A stretch of 9,094 nucleotides of DNA, taken from the NCBI GenBank assembly GCA_029210865.1, contig JARGGE010000090.1, forward strand, positions 1 through 9,094. The letters run 5' to 3'. Below the pieces are notes generated by a model. That model was not told the origin of the DNA. It saw nothing but the letters and a program-made list of their open reading frames with translations, and ran no database searches. Position numbers and translations under genes: made by a program. The stretch is from Trueperaceae bacterium (GTDB lineage Bacteria; Deinococcota; Deinococci; Deinococcales; Trueperaceae). Below are positions 1 through 5,448 of this stretch, piece by piece. Position 1 is the stretch's first letter, and every line of letters starts with the position of its first letter.

Positions 1-534
1 GCTCAGGACCTGCGCGCGCACCACCCGGCCGTAGGTGACCCAACCGGTGACCCCCAGGATCAGGACGGTGTTCAGGAAGCTCGGGCCCACCACGGCGGCG
101 ACGGCCACCACCAGCACCAGGAACGGGATCGCCTGCTGGACGTCGGCGACGCGCATGACCACGTTGTCGACGGTGCCACCGTAGAAGCCCGACACGAGGC
201 CGACGCCGACGCCGATCACCGTCTGGATCAGCACGGCCAGCACGCCGACGAGGATCGACACCCGCGCGCCGTACAGGATGCGCGAGAGCAGGTCGCGGCC
301 GAGCGGGTCGGTGCCGAGCAGGTGACCGGGCTCGCCACCGGGCAGCCACGAGGGCGGTCGGAGGCGCAAGCGCAGGCTCTGCGCCGTCGGGTCGAACGGC
401 GCGAGCGCGGGCGCCGCGATGGCGATCACCAGGATCGCCACCAGCAGCACGAGCGAGATCAGGGCCACGGGGTTGGTCCGCAACGAGCGGGCGAGCCGCC
501 GCAGCCGGGGCCGAGCGGCTTGGGCCTGCGCCAT
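1..534 (-). CDS. Dpp/Opp-type ABC transporter permease C (3' end outside window)
   Basis: Second inner-membrane permease of a peptide/nickel-type ABC importer; it pairs with the upstream permease B to form the channel. My translation of the complement gives 178 residues, open to the window edge. A basic N-terminus (1-21) is followed by a transmembrane helix at about 22-44, then a periplasmic stretch with the family hallmark GTDPLGRDLLSRILYGARVS (74-93), and further hydrophobic helices at about 94-118 and 137-162. Full-length DppC/OppC proteins are about 290 residues, so the cytoplasmic EAA loop is probably just beyond the edge. The ATG (534-532) overlaps the stop of the upstream permease by one base (TGATG), so translation is coupled. 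Substrate (di/oligopeptide, nickel or other) cannot be told from the sequence. The family call is firm. Confidence 0.93.
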   Translation of the reverse strand, partial: MAQAQAARPRLRRLARSLRTNPVALISLVLLVAILVIAIAAPALAPFDPTAQSLRLRLRPPSWLPGGEPGHLLGTDPLGRDLLSRILYGARVSILVGVLAVLIQTVIGVGVGLVSGFYGGTVDNVVMRVADVQQAIPFLVLVVAVAAVVGPSFLNTVLILGVTGWVTYGRVVRAQVLS

Positions 535-1451
535 CAGGCGAGGCTGATCCTGGGGTCGAGGAGGCCGTACAGCACGTCGACGCCGAGGTTCACGAGCGTG
601 ACGACCACGGCGATCGCCAGCACGAACGCCTGGATCACGGGGATGTCGCGGTTGCCGAGCGACTGCACCAGCAGCAGGCCGGCCCCGGGGTAGGCGAAGA
701 CGGTCTCGGTGACGATGGCGCCGCCCACGAGCTGCACGATCTGCAGGCCGATCACCGTGAGGACCGGGATGCCGGCGTTGCGCAGCGCATGTCGGAAGAC
801 GATCTCGCGGCGCGACCGCCCCTTGGCCCGCGCGGTGCGGATGTAGTCCGTGCCGAGCACCTCGCGCAGGCTGGAGCGCAGCAAGCGGTTGATGAAGGCG
901 GCCGACGCCGTGCCGAGCGTGATGGCGGGTAGGAGCAGGTGCTCGAGGCCACCGCGGCCGCTCGAGGGCAGCATGCCGAGTTGTACCGAGAAGACGAGGA
1001 TCAGCACGATGCCGAGGAAGAAGTTCGGGACCGCCTGACCGACCAGCGCCATGACCACGCCGAAGCGGTCGACGAGCGAGTTGGGGTAGAGCGCCGAGAG
1101 CACGCCAAGTGGCAACGCGATGAGGAGTGCGACGGCCAGCGCCATCCCCATCAGCTGGAGCGTCGCGGGGAGCCGGCCGAGCACCATCTCCATGGCCGGC
1201 TGCTGGTGGCGGATCGACGTGCCGAAGTCGCCCTGCACCGCGCGGAAGACGAAGTCGCCGTACTGCACGAACAACGGTCGGTCGAAGCCGAGCGCGCGCC
1301 GCATGCGTTCGACGTCGGCCTCGGTCGCGTCGAGCGGCAGCATCAGCCCGGCGGGGTCACCGGTGAGCCGAACGAGGAGGAACACGATGATCGAGACGCC
1401 GACCAGCACGAAGACGGAGTACAGCAAGCGGCGACCGATGTAGGCTCTCAC
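534..1451 (-). CDS. Dpp/Opp-type ABC transporter permease B
   Basis: Inner-membrane permease of a peptide/nickel-type ABC importer (DppB/GsiC-like), 305 residues, the normal family length. The N-terminus (Y-I-G-R-R-L-L then a hydrophobic helix at about 8-30) is typical. The EAA-type cytoplasmic loop reads RTARAKGRSRREIVFRHALR, the segment that docks on the ATPase. The C-terminus ends in the usual VDVLYGLLDPRI. I chose the GTG at 1451 because family homology begins there; a good AGGAGG lies at 1469-1464, although 12 bases upstream is a long spacing. An upstream ATG at 1535 would add 28 unrelated Arg/Pro-rich residues and run through the divergent promoter region. It is the first gene of its operon here, with no binding-protein gene before it; that gene and the ATPases may lie downstream, outside the window. 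Confidence 0.93.
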   Translation of the reverse strand: MRAYIGRRLLYSVFVLVGVSIIVFLLVRLTGDPAGLMLPLDATEADVERMRRALGFDRPLFVQYGDFVFRAVQGDFGTSIRHQQPAMEMVLGRLPATLQLMGMALAVALLIALPLGVLSALYPNSLVDRFGVVMALVGQAVPNFFLGIVLILVFSVQLGMLPSSGRGGLEHLLLPAITLGTASAAFINRLLRSSLREVLGTDYIRTARAKGRSRREIVFRHALRNAGIPVLTVIGLQIVQLVGGAIVTETVFAYPGAGLLLVQSLGNRDIPVIQAFVLAIAVVVTLVNLGVDVLYGLLDPRISLA

Positions 1452-1487
1452 GACGTCGTCGATCCTCCTGGGGCAAGGCGATGCGCG

Positions 1488-1493
1488 AGTGTA
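1488..1493 (-). promoter_or_regulatory. Possible -10 element for the permease operon
   Basis: On the minus strand TACACT (1493-1488) fits the actinobacterial TAnnnT -10 pattern. It would start transcription near 1481, about 30 bases before the GTG and just ahead of the AGGAGG at 1469-1464. No convincing -35 is visible at the usual distance (GCGGCG). Position supports it; the motif alone is weak. Confidence 0.35.
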
Positions 1494-1514
1494 TGCGACG
1501 CCGCCGAGACCGCC

Positions 1515-1532
1515 GCGTCGGGCATCCGACGC
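1515..1532. promoter_or_regulatory. Inverted repeat in divergent control region (possible operator)
   Basis: GCGTCGG-GCAT-CCGACGC is a perfect 7-bp inverted repeat with a 4-base spacer. It lies in the 104-bp gap between the divergent permease operon and the M19 gene, where a -35 for the minus-strand promoter would fall and 24 bases before the M19 start. Placement and symmetry fit a dimeric regulator site, but in GC-rich DNA a chance repeat is possible and no regulator gene is adjacent. Confidence 0.35.
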
Positions 1533-1555
1533 CACCGCGACGCTGGAGGACCCTG

Positions 1556-2581
1556 ATGGACGCCGCCCGATCCGCCGAGCCGATCTCGCGCGCCGCCGCG
1601 CTTCACCGCGAGCACCTCGTGCTCGACGCCTGCTGCCCCATCCTGCGCGACCTGCGCCACGCGCACCACTGGCTCGAGGGGGGCGTGGCGGCGGGCTTCG
1701 CCACCATGGCGCTGAGCGACGACGACCTGACCAGCACGGTGCGGCGGATCGCCGGATGGTACCGGCAGGCCCGCGAGCACGCCGACACGGTGCGCCCCTC
1801 GACGAGCGTCGCCGACCTGCGCGAGGCGCACCGGGCGGGCAAGCTCGGCGTCGTGCTGGCGTTCCAGAACAGCAGTCCGTTCGGCGACGACGTCGACACC
1901 GTCGAGGCGTTCCATCGCCTCGGCGTCCGGGCCGCGATCCTGGCCTACAACCAGTCCGAACTCGCCGGCGACGGGTGCATGGAACCGCGCGACGCCGGTC
2001 TGAGCCGCTTCGGCCGGCGGCTCGTGGCCGAGATGAGCCGCGTCGGGATGCTGGTCGACCTGTCGCACTGTGGCGAGCGCACCTCGCTCGAGGCGATCGA
2101 CGCGTCGAGCGCGCCGGTCGCCTTCACGCACACCGGCGCGAAGGGCGTGTTCGACCACCCGCGCACGATCTCCGACGAGCAGCTGCGCGCCGTGGCGGAG
2201 CGCGATGGCTTCGTGGGCATCAACGCGCATCCGGCCTTCGTCCGGCCCGGGACCGCCGCGCCGAGCCTGGACGACGTGATCGACCACCTCGCGTACGTGG
2301 CCGATCGGATCGGCATCGAGCGCGTGGGGCTCGGGCTCGACTTCTCGCAGCCGCCGGAGGAGGACGGCATCACGCCTGAGCGCTACGCGATGCTGATCCG
2401 CCAAGGCGTCTGGACGCCCGACACGCTGCCGGCGCCGCCGTGGCGGTACCCGGTGCCGTCGCCCGCGCGGGTGCCGATGCTGACCGAGCGGTTGCTGGCC
2501 CGCGGGTTCGGCGGGCGCGAGGTGATCGGTGTGCTGGGCGAGAACGCGCTGCGGCTGTTGACGCGGGTCTGGGGCGGGTAG
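1556..2581 (+). CDS. Peptidase M19 (membrane/renal dipeptidase) family protein with variant metal site
   Basis: A 341-residue cytosolic-looking protein of the M19 amidohydrolase-fold family; no signal peptide is visible. I chose ATG 1556 because GGAGGA (1545-1550) sits 5 bases before it and family similarity starts soon after. Matching landmarks are VDLSHCG (His171), THT (His192), HPRT (Arg203), GLGLDF (Asp262) and a C-terminal VLGENALRLL. These correspond to human dipeptidase His198, His219, Arg230 and Asp288. The usual DGHxD metal motif is replaced by LDACCP (Cys26, Pro28), and the bridging Glu by Gln104 in AFQNSSP. I recall a bacterial M19 subgroup with a similar FQN-S/T-SP segment, so this may be a subfamily trait rather than decay. 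Divergence from a peptide-type importer suggests action on imported dipeptides or related amides; the actual substrate is unknown. Confidence 0.85.
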   Translation: MDAARSAEPISRAAALHREHLVLDACCPILRDLRHAHHWLEGGVAAGFATMALSDDDLTSTVRRIAGWYRQAREHADTVRPSTSVADLREAHRAGKLGVVLAFQNSSPFGDDVDTVEAFHRLGVRAAILAYNQSELAGDGCMEPRDAGLSRFGRRLVAEMSRVGMLVDLSHCGERTSLEAIDASSAPVAFTHTGAKGVFDHPRTISDEQLRAVAERDGFVGINAHPAFVRPGTAAPSLDDVIDHLAYVADRIGIERVGLGLDFSQPPEEDGITPERYAMLIRQGVWTPDTLPAPPWRYPVPSPARVPMLTERLLARGFGGREVIGVLGENALRLLTRVWGG

Positions 2582-2587
2582 CGGGCG

Positions 2588-2604
2588 CTTCGCCCCGAGC
2601 GAAG
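2588..2604. repeat. Short hairpin after the M19 stop
   Basis: CTTCGC-CCCGA-GCGAAG, a perfect 6-bp stem with a 5-base loop, starts 7 bases after the M19 stop codon. No T-run follows, so it is not a classic intrinsic terminator. It could be an mRNA-stabilising or attenuating hairpin between the M19 and oxidoreductase genes. Confidence 0.35.
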
Positions 2605-2610
2605 GCGGTA

Positions 2611-2635
2611 CCGTTGGGCGCACGTCAGCCAACGG
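2611..2635. promoter_or_regulatory. Inverted repeat whose 3' arm touches the oxidoreductase SD
   Basis: CCGTTGG (2611-2617) and CCAACGG (2629-2635) are perfect 7-bp arms around an 11-base loop. The right arm ends in the first two G of the GGAGGT ribosome site (2634-2639) of the gene starting at 2646. As RNA it could partly hide the ribosome site; as DNA it could be an operator. The sequence shows the symmetry only; the role is inference. Confidence 0.4.
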
Positions 2636-2645
2636 AGGTACCCGC

Positions 2646-3665
2646 ATGCCAGCAGCCAACCCGTCCGGCCGCGTCCGCTGGGGCATCCTCGGCACCGCCC
2701 GCATCGCCCGCGAGAAGGTGATCCCGGCGATGCTGAAGGCGACGAACGTCGAGGTGCTCGCGATCGCCTCGCGCGACGTCGCCGCCGCCCGCGACGTCGC
2801 CGACGCCTGGCGCCTCCCGCGCGCCTACGGCAGCTACGACGGCCTGCTCGCCGACCCCGAGGTCGACGCCGTCTACGTCCCGCTGCCCAACCACCTGCAC
2901 GTCGACGCCTCGATCCGCGCGCTCGAGGCCGGCAAGCACGTGCTGTGCGAGAAGCCGCTCGGCCTGAATGCCGCCGACGCGCAGCGGCTGGTGGCCGCCG
3001 CCGCCGAGCACCCCGAGCTCAAGGTGATGGAGGCGTTCATGTACCGCTTCCACCCGCAGTGGCTTCACGCCCGCCGGCTCGTCGACGCCGGCGCCATCGG
3101 CGCGCTGGTGGCCGTCCACTCGCACTTCAGCTACGTCAAGCACGACCCGACGAGCATCCGCAACCTTCCCGAGGCCGGCGGCGGCGGGCTGCTCGACATC
3201 GGCACCTACGACGTCTCGCTGGCGCGCTTCCTGTTCGACGCCGAGCCCACGCGGGTGGTCGCGACCCTCGACGTCGACCCCGACCTGGGCATCGACCGGC
3301 TGGTGGCCGCGATCCTCGACTTCGGCGCCGGGCGCGTCGCCACCTTCACCTGCGGCACCCAGCACCAGGCGTACCAGCGGGTGCACGCCTTCGGCGGCGA
3401 GGGGCGGCTCGAGCTCGAGATCCCCTTCAACGCACCCCAGGACGGGCCCTGCAAGGTCTGGCACGCGACGCCGGCCGGCGTCTTCGAGACGACCTTCGAT
3501 CGCGTCGACCAGTACACGCTCCAGGCCGAGGCCTTCTCGCGCGCGGTGCTCGAGGACGCCCCCGTCCCGACGCCGCTGTCGGACGCGGTCGCGAACGCGC
3601 GCGTGCTCGACGCGATCGTCGCCAGCGCGCGGTGTGGGGGTTGGGTGGACGTCCCCAGCGGCTAG
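2646..3665 (+). CDS. Gfo/Idh/MocA family oxidoreductase, GFOR/D-xylose dehydrogenase-like
   Basis: A 339-residue cytosolic NAD(P)-dependent sugar-type dehydrogenase. A GGAGGT ribosome site (2634-2639) lies 6 bases before the ATG. The Rossmann motif GILGTARIA (13-21) begins the nucleotide-binding domain. After strand 2 comes ASRD (Ser42, Arg43), which favours NADP over NAD. The signature EKP is at 102-104, with Lys103 catalytic. GGGLLDIGTYDV gives Asp184 and Tyr188, the Asp-x3-Tyr spacing of glucose-fructose oxidoreductase rather than the Asp-x3-His of inositol dehydrogenases. MEAFMYRFHPQW (128-139) is typical of the xylose/dihydrodiol dehydrogenase branch. No Tat signal is seen, unlike the periplasmic Zymomonas enzyme. 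It follows the M19 gene after 64 bases on the same strand, so shared transcription is possible. Family is sure; the substrate is inference. Confidence 0.92.
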   Translation: MPAANPSGRVRWGILGTARIAREKVIPAMLKATNVEVLAIASRDVAAARDVADAWRLPRAYGSYDGLLADPEVDAVYVPLPNHLHVDASIRALEAGKHVLCEKPLGLNAADAQRLVAAAAEHPELKVMEAFMYRFHPQWLHARRLVDAGAIGALVAVHSHFSYVKHDPTSIRNLPEAGGGGLLDIGTYDVSLARFLFDAEPTRVVATLDVDPDLGIDRLVAAILDFGAGRVATFTCGTQHQAYQRVHAFGGEGRLELEIPFNAPQDGPCKVWHATPAGVFETTFDRVDQYTLQAEAFSRAVLEDAPVPTPLSDAVANARVLDAIVASARCGGWVDVPSG

Positions 3666-3682
3666 CGAGCGGCGCCCCGGTC

Positions 3683-3721
3683 GGCCGCTGGCGTGCGCCC
3701 GGGCACCGGGTGGGCGCGGCC
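3683..3721. terminator. GC-rich hairpin between convergent genes (possible bidirectional terminator)
   Basis: The 81-bp gap between the two convergent genes contains nested inverted repeats: GGCCGC (3683-3688) with GCGGCC (3716-3721), or alternatively GCGCCC (3695-3700) with GGGCGC (3712-3717), which share bases and so are exclusive at the outer arm. The location between converging stop codons fits a terminator. There is no T-run on either strand, so an intrinsic mechanism is uncertain. Confidence 0.35.
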
Positions 3722-3746
3722 GCATCGCGGGTCGCGGGGCGGCGCG

Positions 3747-4262
3747 TCAGCCGGGTTCGCGCGGGCTGAAGGCGACGATGTGCAGCGTGCGGCCGTCGTC
3801 GGTCTCGTAGGTCCCGTGGCGCTCGATGACCACCTCGACGTTGACCTCCTCGCCGGTCTGGCCGCGCGCCTCGACGCGCGTCCCGACGAAGCGCGCCGTC
3901 GACCCCTCGGGGAACGTCGTGCGCAGCTCCTCGCGGCTGGCGCGCTCGTCGCCGGGCCGCCAGGTGCCGTCCACGTCGACGACGTCGCCCTCGGCGTCGC
4001 GCACGACGACGATCAGGCCGGTCCCCTCCAGCCGCCCGAGCACCGCCGGGCGCAGCGCGGGGGTCGCGAGCGCCGGGTCGGCGGGCTCCTGGTAGGGGTC
4101 CACGGCGTCGTCGCGGGCGCCCGGTTCGGCGTCGACGTGCTTGCGCGGGTGCGGGTGCTCGGGGAACCCGGCCTGGGCCCCCAGCATGGGGTCGAGCTGG
4201 ACGTCGGGCACGTGTCGGTCGGTGTCGGTCGGCGGTCGGCCGTCCCTGCGGGGTTCCTTCAT
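3747..4262 (-). CDS. Hypothetical protein, disordered acidic N-terminus and beta-rich C-terminus
   Basis: I do not recognise this 171-residue protein. The ATG at 4262 is chosen because GGAGG (4273-4269) lies 6 bases upstream; a longer frame reaching 4505 adds 81 Arg/Pro-rich residues of non-coding character. Residues 1-72 are polar, rich in Pro, Asp and His (including HPHPRKH at about 36-42), and look disordered. Residues about 73-171 alternate hydrophobic strands (LIVVVRD, NVEVVIERHG, TLHIVAF) with charged turns, suggesting a small beta-sandwich or barrel domain. There is no signal peptide, membrane helix or cysteine. It diverges from the tetR gene across a region full of inverted repeats, so it could be under that regulator. 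Third-position GC matches the neighbours, which with the ribosome site supports real coding. Confidence 0.75.
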   Translation of the reverse strand: MKEPRRDGRPPTDTDRHVPDVQLDPMLGAQAGFPEHPHPRKHVDAEPGARDDAVDPYQEPADPALATPALRPAVLGRLEGTGLIVVVRDAEGDVVDVDGTWRPGDERASREELRTTFPEGSTARFVGTRVEARGQTGEEVNVEVVIERHGTYETDDGRTLHIVAFSPREPG

Positions 4263-4350
4263 GCGGTTCCTCCAGCCCGTGCGCGGTCGGGGGCACGCCC
4301 GGGATCGCGGGGGCCGGCTCGGGTCGCCGGGCGTCGGGTTCGGTGACCGC

Positions 4351-4356
4351 ATGATA
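4351..4356 (-). promoter_or_regulatory. Possible -10 element for the hypothetical gene
   Basis: On the minus strand TATCAT (4356-4351) matches five of six bases of TATAAT in an otherwise very GC-rich stretch. It lies about 90 bases upstream of the ATG at 4262. No clear -35 is seen at 16-18 bases. The match rests on this single hexamer. Confidence 0.3.
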
Positions 4357-4373
4357 GGGACGCTGCGGGTCTT

Positions 4374-4397
4374 CGCCCGTCGGACCGGCGACGGGCG
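4374..4397. promoter_or_regulatory. 9-bp perfect inverted repeat in the tetR divergent region
   Basis: CGCCCGTCG (4374-4382) and CGACGGGCG (4389-4397) are perfect 9-bp arms around the 6-base spacer GACCGG. It lies just upstream (in the minus sense) of the TATCAT hexamer at 4356-4351, where a -35 would be expected. It may be an operator for the hypothetical gene or simply a stable hairpin; the sequence differs from the TATGCAAC-type sites nearer tetR. Confidence 0.4.
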
Positions 4398-4474
4398 GGG
4401 TCGCGAGGAGGGCACGCCCCGCGTCCGGTCGGTGGCGCTGCGGGGGACGGCGCGCGTCCGATGGCGCGTCCGGT

Positions 4475-4517
4475 TATGCAACGCGTGTGTTGCGCAATGC
4501 GACAAGACTGTTGCATA
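4475..4517. promoter_or_regulatory. Probable TetR operator region: TATGCAAC/GTTGCATA repeats
   Basis: TATGCAAC (4475-4482) and GTTGCATA (4510-4517) are perfect 8-bp inverted copies 27 bases apart. Between them are GTTGC (4489-4493), which forms GCAAC-N6-GTTGC with the left arm (4478-4493), and the palindrome TTGCGCAA (4490-4497). The cluster stands out as AT-richer than its surroundings. The right copy overlaps the possible tetR -10 (CATACT, 4514-4519), so bound protein would block transcription. Dimeric TetR regulators commonly bind such repeats next to their own divergent promoters. Assignment to this TetR is inference from position. Confidence 0.6.
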
Positions 4518-4519
4518 CT
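4490..4519 (+). promoter_or_regulatory. Possible tetR promoter giving a leaderless mRNA
   Basis: TTGCGC (4490-4495) and CATACT (4514-4519) could be -35 and -10 hexamers with an 18-base spacer; each is an imperfect match. The -10 ends 6 bases before the ATG at 4526, so the transcript would start at or next to the A of the start codon. There is no purine-rich ribosome site before this ATG, which agrees with leaderless translation, common in actinobacteria. Confidence 0.45.
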
Positions 4520-4525
4520 TGCCGC

Positions 4526-5101
4526 ATGCCGATCACCCAGCTCGATCCGCGCATCGAACGCACCCGCCGCGTCGTCCTCGACGCCGCCATCGAGGTGATC
4601 GCCGAGCGCGGCTTCGCAGGCGCGACGGTCGACGCGATCGCCACGCGCAGCGGCGTCGCGCGCTCGACCATCTACCGGAACTGGGACGACCCCAGCGCGT
4701 TGCTGTTGGAGGCGGTCCGCGCCCGCGTCGGTCCGGTCGCCGAGCTCGTCGTCGGCGACGTGCGGCAAGACCTGCTGGCCGTCTGCAGGCACCTGGCGAC
4801 GCTCCTGACGCAGGAGCCGATGGCCTCGGTCGCGGCTTCGTTGGCGCTCGAGTCGCGCCGCGACCCGAGCTTGGACGCCTTGCATCGGCGCTTCGCGGAG
4901 GGCCGCATGCGCGCGCTCGCCGAGGTGGTCGAAGGGGCCAAGGCGTGCGGCGATCTCCCCGACGCGCCGGACGCGGAGACCGTCGCCACCGACCTCGGCG
5001 CGGCCATCTTCTTCCGGGCGATGGTGCTGCGGGCACCGATCGAGCCGGCATGGCTCGAGGCGCACGTCGACGCCTGCCTGGCGCGCTACGGGGCCGTCTG
5101 A
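4526..5101 (+). CDS. TetR/AcrR family transcriptional regulator
   Basis: A 191-residue one-component repressor of usual family length. Residues 10-56 form the TetR DNA-binding domain: helix 1 RRVVLDAAIEVIAERGF, then ATVDAIATRSGVARSTIYRNW, the helix-turn-helix with the typical S-T-I-Y-R-N/H-W recognition end. The rest (about 60-191) is a helical ligand and dimer domain that is not diagnostic for a ligand. I start it at ATG 4526 because the conserved N-terminus begins there; an upstream ATG at 4487 would lie inside the operator repeats. The next gene starts 1 base after its TGA, so the two form an operon and translation is probably coupled. It likely represses itself, the Rph-like gene and perhaps the divergent hypothetical gene. 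Confidence 0.93.
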   Translation: MPITQLDPRIERTRRVVLDAAIEVIAERGFAGATVDAIATRSGVARSTIYRNWDDPSALLLEAVRARVGPVAELVVGDVRQDLLAVCRHLATLLTQEPMASVAASLALESRRDPSLDALHRRFAEGRMRALAEVVEGAKACGDLPDAPDAETVATDLGAAIFFRAMVLRAPIEPAWLEAHVDACLARYGAV

Positions 5102-5102
5102 C

Positions 5103-5447
5103 GTGGCGGCCGCGGCCGCTCGTCGCACCTACGCGGTGCCGCTCGACGAGTTGCGGGCAACCGACCTGCCGTTCGTGGGCGGCAAAGGGGCGAACCTCGG
5201 CGAGCTCCGGCACGCTGGCTTCGCGGTCCCCGACGGGTTCAGCGTCACCACCAACGCCTTCGTGAGCTTCCTCGGCGCCGCCCCCGACTGGAACGGTCTG
5301 CTCGCGGCGCTCGACGCCCTGGACGTGGAGGACGTCGCCGCGGCGCGCGAGCTCGGCGCTGCGCGACGCGATCAAGGCGTGCTGGATCTCGCTCTTCACC
5401 GACCGGGCGATCGTCTACCGCGCGCGCAACGGCTTCGCGCCGGATGA
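5103..5447 (+). pseudogene. Rph/PEP-synthase-like gene, N-terminal fragment ending in a frameshift
   Basis: This is the 5' part of a rifampin phosphotransferase/PEP-synthase-type gene. It starts at GTG 5103, one base after the tetR stop. Residues 25-48 (GGKGANLGELRHAGFAVPDG) are the hallmark opening of the ATP-grasp (PPDK_N) domain; Lys28 corresponds to the ATP-contacting Lys22 of Listeria Rph. Family-like sequence continues (SVTTNAFVSFLG, then a helical stretch DVEDVAAARELGA) to about residue 85. After that the frame reads Arg/Pro-rich nonsense (RRDQGVLDLALHRP...) to a TGA at 5445-5447, while the family sequence resumes in another frame from 5359. The 114-residue product could not act alone. 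It is one broken gene with the 5449-7539 part. Confidence 0.8.
5335..5362 (+). other. Deletion/frameshift junction in the Rph-like gene
   Basis: Left of this point the family match is in the frame of 5103; right of it (LRDAIKACWISLFTDRA, from 5359) it is in the frame of 5449. Related proteins have between these parts about 70-90 residues including AVRSSAT-AED and a SFAGQ-type segment; none of this is found in any frame here. So this is not a one-base slip but a loss of about 200-270 bp whose length is not a multiple of three. The size is estimated from memory of family spacing. Confidence 0.75.
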
Positions 5448-5448
5448 G

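Noticed and set aside
1448..2704. 418-residue minus-strand open frame
   Set aside because: Antisense to the M19 gene, which has a good ribosome site and clear family motifs.
2625..3725. 366-residue minus-strand open frame
   Set aside because: Antisense to the first oxidoreductase, low-complexity Val/Gly/Asp/Arg composition and no family features.
4263..4525. Rifamycin-associated element upstream of the Rph-like operon
   Set aside because: The GGGGCTTGC-type palindrome known from actinobacterial rph promoters is not present; the symmetric sites here have a different sequence.
4141..5265. 374-residue plus-strand open frame over the divergent region and tetR
   Set aside because: Arg-rich out-of-frame reading of tetR; it would also cover the operator repeats and the ribosome site of the divergent gene.
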